A DNA stretch of 64,000 bases from Gordonibacter sp034932485 (GTDB taxonomy: Bacteria; Actinomycetota; Coriobacteriia; Coriobacteriales; Eggerthellaceae): assembly GCA_034932485.1 (NCBI GenBank), contig JAYFOQ010000001.1, positions 22,370 through 86,369 of the forward strand, in the 5' to 3' direction. The translations under genes were made by a program, and so were the position numbers. The notes beneath the pieces were generated by a model. It did no database searches and was not told the DNA's origin. It saw only the letters and a list, made by a program, of their open reading frames with translations. Position 1 is the stretch's first letter. Each line of letters begins with the position of its first letter. Below are positions 23,973-32,745 of this stretch, piece by piece.

Positions 23973-25085
23973 TTATGCTTCGTACAGCACGGCCCCTGAA
24001 GTAAAGCCCCCACCAAAGGCGACAACTATAATTTTATCGCCACGCTTGATGCGCCCACAGGTGTAGGCGTCGGCTAGCGCCATAGGTACGCTCGCAGCAG
24101 AAGTATTGCCTGTGGTGGCTATGGATACCTGGAAGAAGTCCATCGGACGGTGTAGCTTTTTGGCGGCATACTTAATAATACGCTCATTGGCCTGATGGGG
24201 AATAATGCACGCAACATCATCAAGCGAGACATTTGCGCGATTCAATACCTGATTTACCGCTTCGGTCATGGCTTCTGCAGCGAATTTGAACACTTTGGGA
24301 CCATCCATGTAGAGCACTTGGCGAGGACGACCTGCGGCAACGAGTTCGGCAACGCCTAGTTCGGCATCGGTGCTCTGCTCTGCGACTCCCATCGTGTGAG
24401 GGGTTTTTCCGGTAACACCGGTTACGTCGAAGGGCTGCGGTGCATCATAGGTAGCGGGGCTAGTAAGAGCGTTGGTGGAGTCGTCTTGGTTTGCTATGAA
24501 GCTACTCATAATGCCTACGCGTGTTTCGTCCCATTCGAGAACCGCTGCTCCGGCACCATCTCCAAATAGTACGCAGGTATTGCGATCGGTCCAGTTGGTA
24601 AGTCGGGTAAGACGTTCGGCGCCAACGACGAGAGCACGACGGATGGGGTTGCGTCCGGCTGCTCCGGCGACAGTGGGGGCAGAAGCCGACATCATGCTCT
24701 CGGCGATAGTCATGCCGTATACGAAGCCTGTGCAGGCGGCATTCACATCGAAGGCGATGGCGTGGTCGAGGCCTAGACGGCGGCGCAGTAAGCCTGCCAT
24801 CGAGGGACAAACGGTGTCTGGGGTAATGGTTGCGAACACAATGAGATCAATCTCGTCCGCCGCGAAACAACGTTCAGAAAATCCACCTTTTGTCCAACCG
24901 AGGGCATCGCGTGCAGCGGCTTCGGCTAAGTCGGCGTTTGTCTCTTTGACGGCTACGTGTCTGCTTTGAATGCCGGTGCGCGTGACGATCCACTCATTGT
25001 TCGTATCTACCAGCGCTTCAAGCGCCTCGTTTGCGACTTCGAGTGCGGGAACGGCTTTGCCAAATCCCACTAATGCACTGCCCAC
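23973..25085 (-). CDS. fabH: 3-oxoacyl-[acyl-carrier-protein] synthase III
   Basis: A 370-residue condensing enzyme that joins acetyl-CoA or a branched acyl-CoA to malonyl-ACP to start fatty acid synthesis. The catalytic triad is visible: Cys in AACTGFVYG, His in IPHQANERI and Asn in GNTSAAS; GDGAGAAVLEW is also conserved. It is somewhat longer than typical (about 320) because of insertions near VAGAAGRNPIRR and in the middle. I start it at GTG 25085 (VGSALVGFG), with GGAG six bases before; an ATG at 25148 would add 21 Cys-containing residues. It stands alone, without the rest of a fab cluster. Confidence 0.9.
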   Translation of the reverse strand: MGSALVGFGKAVPALEVANEALEALVDTNNEWIVTRTGIQSRHVAVKETNADLAEAAARDALGWTKGGFSERCFAADEIDLIVFATITPDTVCPSMAGLLRRRLGLDHAIAFDVNAACTGFVYGMTIAESMMSASAPTVAGAAGRNPIRRALVVGAERLTRLTNWTDRNTCVLFGDGAGAAVLEWDETRVGIMSSFIANQDDSTNALTSPATYDAPQPFDVTGVTGKTPHTMGVAEQSTDAELGVAELVAAGRPRQVLYMDGPKVFKFAAEAMTEAVNQVLNRANVSLDDVACIIPHQANERIIKYAAKKLHRPMDFFQVSIATTGNTSAASVPMALADAYTCGRIKRGDKIIVVAFGGGFTSGAVLYEA

Positions 25086-25192
25086 GATACTCTCCGTTCC
25101 TGCCGGCGGCTTGCATGTAGGGACATCGCAGTAATAGCTCTGCTGCATGCGGTCGCCGTGCTATTAAATACTTTGATAATCAAACTAAAATA

Positions 25193-25198
25193 ATTATA
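25193..25198 (-). promoter_or_regulatory. Likely -10 box of fabH
   Basis: TATAAT on the reverse strand, about 110 bases upstream of the fabH GTG, within an A/T-rich stretch. The -35 region would fall in the T-run of the hairpin just upstream. Confidence 0.45.
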
Positions 25199-25211
25199 CG
25201 CGCGGACGTGG

Positions 25212-25256
25212 AAAAAAACGAACAAGCTGCAAAAAATGCACGAAGCAGTTCGTTCG
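25212..25256 (-). terminator. Intrinsic terminator-like hairpin upstream of fabH
   Basis: Read leftward, AACGAACTGC pairs with GCAGCTTGTTCG (a few unpaired bases) and is followed directly by TTTTTTT. It lies upstream of the fabH -10 box, so it would end any leftward transcript arriving from the 25.26-25.54 kb gap, or act as an attenuator. The gap 25086-25536 otherwise holds no gene that I can support. Confidence 0.5.
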
Positions 25257-25536
25257 GTTCGAAGAGAATGCTCTTTTGTCATTTTTTTTGTAACTATTTG
25301 CTTTTGGGAACGTATCGACTCTATAAAAGTAAAAGAGTAATATATAAAGTTGCCTGTATTCTTTAGCGTGAAGAGACATTCGAAAAAAACAACCAAAAGA
25401 TTTATGATTTCGGTTAACGAAAGTTAAGAACAGCAGGTACGTTGTTGCCGTAGTTGCCTAATCGCCTTTGAGCGGATTTTCTTAGGAGGGGATCGCTCGC
25501 GCTTCTTTGATTAAACGAGGTAAGGAGGCCCTTTCG

Positions 25537-25788
25537 ATGTATTTTTTCAGGCGAGCACGCAGAGGGCAGGCATGTCGCTGCGCCACGTATTGCCTCCCTA
25601 CTTCTGGTTTCGTCGCCTTGCTGGCGTGGCGTGCCAACTGTGGCTATGATTTTAAGTGTAATGGTTGCTCCCTTTGTGTTATCCCATCCAATCAGACGGC
25701 TTGGTATCACCCGTTCGGTAGTGGACGGAACATGCTCTTGAACTGCCGGAGGGAAAGCCTGTGGCAGGTTAAAAAGGGGACCGCATGA
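25537..25788 (+). CDS. Possible small Cys-rich protein coupled to the EAL protein
   Basis: An 83-residue open frame, unrecognised. In its favour: AAGGAGG 9 bases before the ATG, and its TGA overlaps the start of the next gene as ATGA, the coupling style used throughout this region. It has nine Cys residues in groups (CRCATYC, CGYDFKCNGCSLC), which could bind metal. Against it: several rare Arg codons, no transmembrane or known domain, and no coding evidence other than the signals. It might instead be a leader that adjusts translation of the downstream gene. Confidence 0.3.
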   Translation: MYFFRRARRGQACRCATYCLPTSGFVALLAWRANCGYDFKCNGCSLCVIPSNQTAWYHPFGSGRNMLLNCRRESLWQVKKGTA

Positions 25789-27593
25789 TAAGGGGAAAAT
25801 TCGGTAGAATCGCTGTCGCTGGTGCTTTATGGATGCTTGGAACGGTTTTATTTTTTATGTTGTTGTTGCAGGTGCAGGACTATGCGAATGTTACCAGTAA
25901 TGCAGAAGCGGTTCGTGGGGGTACGCAACGCGTCGTTAAGATGGAATTAGCGGGACAGCCCGTTGGGGGTGCCGAAAAGCGCGTGAATATGCTTTTAGAC
26001 AAGCTTCAGTCTGAAGAGGAATCGCGTCTCTACCGCGGGCCAGAAACTAGAGCTTTTACGGAACAGCTTGATGCGGTAGAGAATCAATGGAAGTTAATAC
26101 TCGGTGAGATAGATGCTTTCGGCCAGGGAAAAGGCTCTTCTGAGAGGCTACTTAATCTTAGTGAGACGCATTATGAGCTAGCTGGTGAGATGGTAGCAAT
26201 GGCTCGAGTGCGGGCCGACCACGATGTATTCCGCATTGGCGCTATCTGTGCCGCAGTGTTTCTTCTTGCTTCTCTTATCATGGCGCTTATGCGCAGTGGC
26301 CGAATGGACAAACTCAAGGCGGCCTACCATCTTGATCCGATTACAAAGCGTAAAAACATGCTTGCTTTTGAAGATCAGGCGGGTCGAATCGTTTTAGACG
26401 CACCAAGTGACACGTATATTGTTGCTTATACGAACATATCGAACTTTCGTTACATCAATGAAGTTTACGGCTTCGAAGCAGGAAATCGCCTTATCCGAGC
26501 ACTGGGCCGAATGCTTGACGAGCAGTGTCGGAATAACGAGGTGGCTGCTCACGCAAGTGCAGACCATTTTGTATTGCTGCTGCGCGATGAGCCCTACCGA
26601 GTTGAGCGATTTTGTGAATGTGTCGAGGAAAGACTTCGTGCTTATACCGATCTGCATTTTACCAATATGCTTTCGTTTGGGTGTGGCGCAAGTTTAGTGG
26701 AGCGTTCGAGTACGGGGGTATCTACCGCGATAGCTAACGCAGTAGCCGTATTAAAAGAATCTGCGGGCGGCGTTGGTGTTGCTTGGTATGACGAGGTATT
26801 TCGTGCCGTGGTTGATCTGCGGAGCCGTATTGAGCAATGCATGGATCAAGCCCTCGAGCAAGGAGAATTCCTTCTGTATTTACAGCCGAAAAACGATCTT
26901 CGGGATGGGTCGATCGTCGGTGCCGAAGCGCTTTGTCGGTGGAATTCTTCTGAACTAGGTTTCCTGCTCCCTAATTCATTCATTCCGGTGTTTGAGAGAA
27001 ATGGCTTTATCGTTCAACTTGATTTTCATATGCTCGACCGTCTCTGCCAGATTTATCCGCTGTTTTCCCGTGAAGAGGATGAGCCCCTAGTGGTGTCGGT
27101 AAACTTTTCGCGAATGACTGTTTTGAGCGCCGATTTTGTTGATAGGCTGGTCAGCATTGTGGATGATGCTGGTGTGCCACATAATTGTATTGAGATAGAG
27201 GCCACGGAGAGCGCTTTTGTTATGGGTGAGGATACGGTTATAAAGAGACTCTCGACGCTTAAAGATAAAGGGTTTCGACTAGCCATGGATGACTTTGGTA
27301 CGGGCTACTCGTCTTTGAATTTGTTGCGTAAACTGCCTATAGACATTCTTAAGATAGATGGTGTCTTTCTTTCGGAAAGCTCGGAGGAAGAGCGTTCGCG
27401 CTGTGTGCTAAAAAGCGTGGTAAACATAGCTGCCGAACTGGGTTTCGGCATGATTTGCGAAGGTGTTGAAACCAAGGAACAGGCGTTGATGTTGCATGAT
27501 TTGGGCTGTAGGGTTGGGCAAGGCTATGTATTCTCGCGACCGCTGCCTCTTCCTGAATTTTGCGCGCGATTCGGCGTAAAAAGGCCAGATTGA
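25785..27593 (+). CDS. Membrane c-di-GMP phosphodiesterase with degenerate GGDEF domain
   Basis: A 602-residue protein: helix near residues 9-27, an extracytoplasmic part of about 120 residues, a second helix (IGAICAAVFLLASLIMALMRS, about 150-170), a GGDEF-fold domain (about 180-340) and an EAL domain (about 350-600). The GGDEF motif is replaced by SADHF, so diguanylate cyclase activity is not expected; the domain may sense GTP. The EAL domain looks intact: EALCRW, SVNFSR, EIEATES, DDFGTGYSSL, LKIDGVF and CEGVE keep the metal and catalytic residues, so it should hydrolyse c-di-GMP. AAGGGG lies 6 bases before the ATG. No diguanylate cyclase is encoded in the window. Confidence 0.9.
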   Translation: MIRGKFGRIAVAGALWMLGTVLFFMLLLQVQDYANVTSNAEAVRGGTQRVVKMELAGQPVGGAEKRVNMLLDKLQSEEESRLYRGPETRAFTEQLDAVENQWKLILGEIDAFGQGKGSSERLLNLSETHYELAGEMVAMARVRADHDVFRIGAICAAVFLLASLIMALMRSGRMDKLKAAYHLDPITKRKNMLAFEDQAGRIVLDAPSDTYIVAYTNISNFRYINEVYGFEAGNRLIRALGRMLDEQCRNNEVAAHASADHFVLLLRDEPYRVERFCECVEERLRAYTDLHFTNMLSFGCGASLVERSSTGVSTAIANAVAVLKESAGGVGVAWYDEVFRAVVDLRSRIEQCMDQALEQGEFLLYLQPKNDLRDGSIVGAEALCRWNSSELGFLLPNSFIPVFERNGFIVQLDFHMLDRLCQIYPLFSREEDEPLVVSVNFSRMTVLSADFVDRLVSIVDDAGVPHNCIEIEATESAFVMGEDTVIKRLSTLKDKGFRLAMDDFGTGYSSLNLLRKLPIDILKIDGVFLSESSEEERSRCVLKSVVNIAAELGFGMICEGVETKEQALMLHDLGCRVGQGYVFSRPLPLPEFCARFGVKRPD

Positions 27594-27620
27594 CGCGGTA
27601 CGTCGAGTTATCCTCAAAGT

Positions 27621-28616
27621 TTACTGATTAGAATTCGTTGCGATAGAAGGCAGTGCTACGATGAAGCAGGCGCCACCATCTGGCAGATTAATGGCTTCGA
27701 CTGTGCCGTCGTGCGCCTGAACGACCGACTTTACTATTGCGAGTCCTAGTCCGGTTCCGCCAGTACCGCGGCTGCGCGAGGCATCGGTGCGATAGAAGCG
27801 GTCAAACAGCAACTTTGGGTCGATGTCGCCAAAACCGGGGCCGTCGTCTTTTACGGCAAGGATAGAGTTGCCGCGTAGGCCGAACAGTTCGATGGTCACC
27901 TGTCCGCCTGGCTCAATGAAGCGACTGGCGTTCTCTACGAGATTAGTTACGGCCTGCTTGAGACGATCGGGACTACCTAATACGTCGGGAGCCTCGCCTA
28001 CGATTGACACGTTTGCATCCCGATCGCGCAGAATAGGCTCCAGCGCGTCGCGTACGTTGTGTGCTAAGTGTTTTAGGTTCACGCGCTGTAGCTCCAATGG
28101 CAAAGCGCCATCTTCGATGCGTTGCAAGGTGAGAAGGTCGTTTGTTAGGCGGCACAGGCGTTCGCTCTCGGCGATGATAATGGAGCAAAATTTTTCGTGC
28201 AGTTCAGGTGGTAGATCGGGGTCTTCTAGCATTTCTGCATTACCGCGAATGGCAGTGAGCGGCGTGCGCAATTCATGGGCAACATCGCTCACAAAGGCTG
28301 CTTGTCTACTTTCCTTCAAAACGAGATCGCGCTGCTGTGATTTCGTTTTGTCTACCAAGAGGCCCAGTGTGCGTGAAAGCGTATCGGCTTCGTAGAGGCG
28401 CCCGTCGGAAGTGAAGGTTGCCTCACCCCCTGCACGAACAATTTCGGTTTTCTTTACGAGCATATGCAGTGGCTCAGCCAGAAAGTGACCGATAATAAGG
28501 CTGAGTACAAAGGTTATTAATCCCATGGGAATAAGAAGGAGAAACGCCTTCGGCGGTATGTCGAAGGCGAAAAAACAAATGAGTAGAATAATGGCCCCTG
28601 CTAGCAGCATAAGCAA
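27621..28616 (-). CDS. Sensor histidine kinase
   Basis: A kinase of at least 331 residues with two close N-terminal helices (LMLLAGAIILLICFFAF and FLLLIPMGLITFVLSLIIGHFLAEP) and almost no external domain, then a HAMP-like linker, the phospho-acceptor VAHELRTPLTAIRGNAEML, the N box NLVENASRF, and the ATP-binding DDGPGFGDI and GTGLGLAIV. A short-loop sensor like this probably detects membrane state or a partner protein. The start is uncertain: no ribosome site precedes the ATG at 28616, and the reading frame stays open and hydrophobic upstream to codons near 28643, with TTG possible at 28622. It is downstream of its response regulator on the same strand, 35 bases apart. Confidence 0.88.
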   Translation of the reverse strand: MLMLLAGAIILLICFFAFDIPPKAFLLLIPMGLITFVLSLIIGHFLAEPLHMLVKKTEIVRAGGEATFTSDGRLYEADTLSRTLGLLVDKTKSQQRDLVLKESRQAAFVSDVAHELRTPLTAIRGNAEMLEDPDLPPELHEKFCSIIIAESERLCRLTNDLLTLQRIEDGALPLELQRVNLKHLAHNVRDALEPILRDRDANVSIVGEAPDVLGSPDRLKQAVTNLVENASRFIEPGGQVTIELFGLRGNSILAVKDDGPGFGDIDPKLLFDRFYRTDASRSRGTGGTGLGLAIVKSVVQAHDGTVEAINLPDGGACFIVALPSIATNSNQ

Positions 28617-28651
28617 GGTCGCTAGCAGGGAGAAATATGTCTGCAGCCTTT

Positions 28652-29347
28652 TTATTGTTTAAACCTATATCCGTATCCGCGGACCGTCTCAACGAGGCCG
28701 GGGTCGTATCCGGCACCTTCGATTTTATCACGGAGTCGTTTGATATGGGTGTCGACGGTCTTAGTCTCCGTCAAGTATTCCCAACCCCACGCATCGCGTA
28801 GCAAGTCTTCACGCGAAACAACCTTGCCGGCGCTCTTCATTAGACTAGCAAGTAGCTCAAATTCACGTGGAGTTAGATCAATTTCTCCATGTTCTCCTGA
28901 AGCGGTGTGAGCATCTTCGTCCAGCGTAATGCCGCCGGCTGAGATAGCATGGTTCGCACCAGGGAAGTCGCCACCAGCGCCACGCCGTAGCAGTGCACGT
29001 ACGCGGGCGATAAGCTCTCGGACGCCAAAGGGCTTAGCTAGATAGTCGTCCCCTCCGATTTCTAGGCCTACGACTTTGTCGAGTTCGGTATCGCGTGCCG
29101 AAAGAAAGAGCACAGGTACCGTGGTCTTGGCGCGTAGACGGCGACAAAGCTCGTAGCCATCCATGCCTGGCAGCATGATGTCCAATACGAACAAATCGTA
29201 GGTGTTCTTCGTTGCGAGAGCTAGTGCGTCTTCGCCGTTGTCAACTACGTCAGTATAGAACCCTTCTTTTTTCAGCGCATAGCTGACAAACTCGGTAATG
29301 GAGGGTTCGTCGTCAACAACGAGGATGCGGTTCGGTGTATCGTTCAT
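28652..29347 (-). CDS. OmpR/PhoB-family response regulator
   Basis: A 231-residue two-domain regulator. The receiver has VVDDEPSI (acidic pocket), phospho-acceptor Asp in FVLDIMLPGMDGYEL, and LSARDTELDKVVGLEIGGDDYLAKPF with the conserved Lys. The C-terminal winged helix ends in WGWEYLTETKTVDTHIKRLRDKIE...TVRGYGYRFK, the OmpR recognition and wing sequence. The ATG at 29347 (MNDTPNRILVVDDE) has GAAAGG 8 bases upstream; an earlier ATG at 29377 would add an atypical segment. It is co-transcribed with the kinase gene downstream and divergent from coaX. Confidence 0.93.
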   Translation of the reverse strand: MNDTPNRILVVDDEPSITEFVSYALKKEGFYTDVVDNGEDALALATKNTYDLFVLDIMLPGMDGYELCRRLRAKTTVPVLFLSARDTELDKVVGLEIGGDDYLAKPFGVRELIARVRALLRRGAGGDFPGANHAISAGGITLDEDAHTASGEHGEIDLTPREFELLASLMKSAGKVVSREDLLRDAWGWEYLTETKTVDTHIKRLRDKIEGAGYDPGLVETVRGYGYRFKQ

Positions 29348-29399
29348 GTGATACCTTTCTTTAGCGCGTGCGGTCATTGAAAGGAAACCGTTTGCCTCT

Positions 29400-29408
29400 T
29401 GATATAAT
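29400..29408 (+). promoter_or_regulatory. Extended -10 promoter for coaX
   Basis: TGATATAAT matches the extended -10 form exactly. A TTGAAA at 29377-29382 is 20 bases away, too far for an ideal -35, which extended -10 promoters can do without. The predicted leader is about 58 bases. Confidence 0.55.
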
Positions 29409-29472
29409 AATCATCCGCAACTATATCTGGTTTTGTCCGTTTCACCTGCTTTTGAGGGGGTCTGTCAAGAAT

Positions 29473-30252
29473 ATGTTACTTGCCATCGATGTGGGGAACA
29501 CCCAAACCGTGATTGGCGTGTATGAAGGGTCGGTTCTGCGGCATATGTGGCGCGTGGCCACAAATAAAAGCCACACCTGTGATGAATTGCGCGTAAAGGT
29601 GTCGCCGCTATTGATTTCGGAGGATATTGCACCCGAGCAGGTGCGTGGAGCAGCGTTAGCCTCGGTGGTTCCACAGCTGACGCAAGCGTGGTGTGCTGCG
29701 CTTTATCGTATGCTGGGCCACGAGGCGTTGGTATGTACCGCATCGTCTGCGGCTGAACTGTTTCCTACGACCTATGCTAATCCGGCCGAGATTGGTGCCG
29801 ACCGCGTGGCCGACGCGGTAGCGGCACGAGCGTTGTATGGAGCGCCGGTTGTGGTGGTCGATTTCGGCACAGCAACCAACATTGAAGTTATCGACTGCGC
29901 TGGACGTTTTGTTGGCGGTGTTATCGCGCCGGGTGTTGACACGTCGGCTGCGGCGCTGTTTTCGCGTGCAACACGCTTGGCCGCCATCGATTTAGTGGAT
30001 CCGCATACGGCTATTGGGAATAGTACCGAAGAGGCAATTCAGGCGGGCATCGTATATGGTGAGGCCGATCGCGTTGACGGACTCGTGCGTCGTATTTTTG
30101 CTCAGTTGGGCTATGAGGCTCCCGTGGTGGCGACAGGAGGTCTGGCTCCGCGTGTGGCTGAGCTGTCGGGCACCATTACGGTTACCAACCCCGAACTGAC
30201 ACTGGAAGGCCTGCGGCTTATCTATGAGGCGCGGGAGATAACGGCGGCGTAA
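29473..30252 (+). CDS. coaX: Type III pantothenate kinase
   Basis: A 259-residue cytoplasmic enzyme that phosphorylates pantothenate, the first step of coenzyme A synthesis. DVGNTQTVIGVYEG is the phosphate loop; GADRVADAVAA and VVDFGTATNIEVID carry the conserved Asp residues and substrate loop; GGVIAPGVDTSAAALFSRATRL follows as usual. The ATG at 29473 gives the standard MLLAIDVGNT N-terminus. The ribosome site (GAGGGGG) is about 14 bases away, rather distant. It precedes the C1 operon with a 177-base gap containing a structured element. Confidence 0.94.
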   Translation: MLLAIDVGNTQTVIGVYEGSVLRHMWRVATNKSHTCDELRVKVSPLLISEDIAPEQVRGAALASVVPQLTQAWCAALYRMLGHEALVCTASSAAELFPTTYANPAEIGADRVADAVAARALYGAPVVVVDFGTATNIEVIDCAGRFVGGVIAPGVDTSAAALFSRATRLAAIDLVDPHTAIGNSTEEAIQAGIVYGEADRVDGLVRRIFAQLGYEAPVVATGGLAPRVAELSGTITVTNPELTLEGLRLIYEAREITAA

Positions 30253-30279
30253 AGAATTCTGTGCGGCATCTCTTTTTCT

Positions 30280-30325
30280 GGTGGGATAGGCCTCAAATTG
30301 TTGAGGCATGGGTGCCGGTCCCGCC
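30280..30325 (+). promoter_or_regulatory. Two-stem RNA element between coaX and fhs
   Basis: GGTGGGA (30280-30286) pairs with TCCCGCC (30319-30325, one G-U pair), enclosing GCCTCAA-attg-TTGAGGC (30290-30307) and an unpaired GGTGCCGG segment. A nested two-stem shape in front of fhs could be a folate- or purine-responsive leader or just part of the coaX transcript end; no known riboswitch class was recognised. Confidence 0.35.
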
Positions 30326-30429
30326 TGCTGATATTTGATGTCACTTAGGGGATTGCGCGTGTTGGCACAAGGCAAAACCAGTAGAATGCTGGGATAACGA
30401 GACTAGGCTGCGGAAAGAGAGGCCCTGAC

Positions 30430-32097
30430 GTGTTGAGTGACATCGAGATTGCCCAGGCGACCACCCCTAAGCACATCGGCATTATTGCTGAAAAGGCAGG
30501 CGTTCCAGAAACGTATCTGGAATTATATGGTACGAATAAGGCGAAGGTTGACTACAATCTGCTTACGCGCGAGGATCACACGCCGGGCAAGCTCATCTTG
30601 GTTACGGCTATCAACCCAACGCCGGCTGGCGAAGGCAAAACCACCACGACGGTGGGTTTGGCTGATGCGTTAGCAAAGCGCGAGAAAAACGTAGTTGTGG
30701 CACTGCGTGAGCCGTCGCTTGGTCCTGTGTTTGGCATTAAGGGCGGTGCTGCAGGTGGCGGATATGCTCAGGTTATTCCCATGGAAGATATTAACCTGCA
30801 TTTTACGGGAGATTTCCATGCCATCGGCGCGGCAAACAACCTCTTAGCCGCTATGCTTGACAATCATATTCAGCAGGGCAACGAGCTTGATATCGACGTA
30901 CGTAAGATCACGTGGAAGCGCGTGGTCGATATGAATGACCGCCAGCTGCGTAAAGTAGTGGATGGCATGGGCGGCAAAGCGCACGGATTCCCTCGTGAAG
31001 ACGGCTTTGATATTACGGTTGCAAGCGAGATTATGGCTATTTTCTGCCTAGCGTCGTCGATCACCGACTTGAAAGAGCGCTTGGCGCGCATCGTTGTTGG
31101 TTACACGCGTGATGACCAACCAGTCACTGCGGGAGACCTCAAGGCGCAAGGCGCCATGGCAGCACTGCTGAAGGATGCGCTCAAGCCAAACCTGGTGCAG
31201 ACGCTTGAAGGCACACCAGCATTTGTGCATGGCGGCCCATTTGCCAATATCGCACACGGCTGTAATTCCATCATGGCAACGCGAATGGCTATGGCGTTGG
31301 GTGATTACTGCGTGACTGAGGCTGGTTTTGGTGCCGACCTGGGTGCGGAAAAGTTCTTGGACATTAAGTGCCGCCTCGCCGGTTTGAAGCCAGACGCCGT
31401 GGTTGTTGTAGCTACGGTGCGTGCGCTAAAAAACCACGGCGGCGTGGCAAAGGCAAACCTGAACGAGGAAAACCTCGATGCGCTTGAAGCAGGTTTGCCG
31501 AATTTGTTGCAGCATGTGGAAAATATTACGCAAGTGTATAAGCTTCCTTGTGTGGTGGCCATCAATGCCTTCCCAACCGATACCCCCGCTGAACTGAAAC
31601 TGGTGGAAGATAAGTGCCGCGATCTGGGTGTAAACGTAGCTTTGTCTGAGGTGTGGGCCAAGGGCGGCGAGGGTGGTCTTGCCTTAGCTGATGAGGTGGT
31701 GCGTCTGTGTGACGAGACATCTGATTTTGCATTTTCCTACGAGGACGATCTCACGTTGGTAGAGAAAATCGAGGCCATTGCTTGTCGCGTGTACCATGCC
31801 GATGGGGTTGATTTCGAACCGAAGGCTCTAGCCGAGCTTCAAAAGTTTGAAAAGCTGGGCTTTGGTGCCATGCCGGTATGTATGGCGAAAACGCAGTACA
31901 GCTTTTCGGACGACCAAACGAAACTGGGCGCACCGCGCGGGTTTCGCATTACGGTGCGAAGCGCGAAGGTGTCGGCGGGCGCAGGTTTCGTGGTGGCGCT
32001 GACAGGCGATATTATGACCATGCCAGGTCTACCTAAGGTTCCCGCGGCTGAACGCATTGATGTTGATGAGACCGGGAAGATTTCGGGATTGTTTTAG
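30430..32097 (+). CDS. fhs: Formate-tetrahydrofolate ligase
   Basis: A 555-residue enzyme that makes 10-formyl-THF from formate, THF and ATP, and can run backwards to make ATP from formyl-THF. TPAGEGKTTTTVGLADAL is the ATP loop, GGAAGGGYAQVIPMEDINLHFTGD and ANLNEENLDALEAGLPNLLQHVENI are conserved blocks, and KTQYSFSDD near the C-terminus is the folate region. The likely start is GTG 30430 (followed by TTG), with GAGAGG upstream. It is the first gene of a run fhs-fchA-folD-fdhF that handles C1 units. Confidence 0.95.
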   Translation: MLSDIEIAQATTPKHIGIIAEKAGVPETYLELYGTNKAKVDYNLLTREDHTPGKLILVTAINPTPAGEGKTTTTVGLADALAKREKNVVVALREPSLGPVFGIKGGAAGGGYAQVIPMEDINLHFTGDFHAIGAANNLLAAMLDNHIQQGNELDIDVRKITWKRVVDMNDRQLRKVVDGMGGKAHGFPREDGFDITVASEIMAIFCLASSITDLKERLARIVVGYTRDDQPVTAGDLKAQGAMAALLKDALKPNLVQTLEGTPAFVHGGPFANIAHGCNSIMATRMAMALGDYCVTEAGFGADLGAEKFLDIKCRLAGLKPDAVVVVATVRALKNHGGVAKANLNEENLDALEAGLPNLLQHVENITQVYKLPCVVAINAFPTDTPAELKLVEDKCRDLGVNVALSEVWAKGGEGGLALADEVVRLCDETSDFAFSYEDDLTLVEKIEAIACRVYHADGVDFEPKALAELQKFEKLGFGAMPVCMAKTQYSFSDDQTKLGAPRGFRITVRSAKVSAGAGFVVALTGDIMTMPGLPKVPAAERIDVDETGKISGLF

Positions 32098-32113
32098 CCG
32101 ATAAGGAGCGAGC

Positions 32114-32728
32114 GTGATTGACGCCACTTTCATTGATGAACTAGCCAGTTCTTCTCCGGTGCCCGGTGGGGGTGGAGCTTCAGCCTATGTTGGGGCATTA
32201 GCTACGGCTGCGGCCTCTATGGTTGGAAATCTTACCGTGGGCAAAAAAACGTATGTTAACGTGGAGGGTGAAGTTCAGTCTTCGCTGGTGCGTCTTGACG
32301 CGTTGCGTGTGCGGCTTATTGAGTTGGTAGAAGAGGACGCTCGGGTGTTTGAGCCGCTGTCTGCGACGTACCGCATGCCGAAGGGAACTCCCGAAGAGGT
32401 AACGGCACGCAACGATGCTATGCAGGCTGCGCTGGTAGGGGCCTGTGAGGTGCCGCTGGAGATTATGCGGAAGGTGGCAAAGACGGTGGACGAGATTGAT
32501 TTCCTTGCCCACTACGGCAGCAAGCTGGCCCGCTCGGATGCGGGCGTCGCCGCGGCATTCGCGCGGGCCGCGGTCGATGGAGCAAGCCTTAACGTGTTCA
32601 TTAATGTGGCTTCGATGCAAGACGCTACCCTGGCCGATTGCTTCAGGAATGAGGCGGAGGCTCTTATTGAAGACGTTCGCATGCGATGCGACGATTTGTT
32701 CGATTATGTGAAAGCTGCCGTTTCATAA
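32114..32728 (+). CDS. fchA: Methenyltetrahydrofolate cyclohydrolase (cyclodeaminase family)
   Basis: A 204-residue protein of the formiminotransferase-cyclodeaminase family. The opening IDELASSSPVPGGGGASAYVGALATAAASMVGNLTVGKK is the family signature. In clostridia, FchA of this length acts as a separate 5,10-methenyl-THF cyclohydrolase; related proteins release ammonia from formimino-THF. It lies between fhs and a FolD that seems to have lost cyclohydrolase residues, which favours the cyclohydrolase role. ATAAGGAGCGAGC with AAGGAG 8 bases before the GTG at 32114 is the ribosome site. Confidence 0.9.
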   Translation: MIDATFIDELASSSPVPGGGGASAYVGALATAAASMVGNLTVGKKTYVNVEGEVQSSLVRLDALRVRLIELVEEDARVFEPLSATYRMPKGTPEEVTARNDAMQAALVGACEVPLEIMRKVAKTVDEIDFLAHYGSKLARSDAGVAAAFARAAVDGASLNVFINVASMQDATLADCFRNEAEALIEDVRMRCDDLFDYVKAAVS

Positions 32729-32745
32729 AGGAGTAGCGAAGTCTT

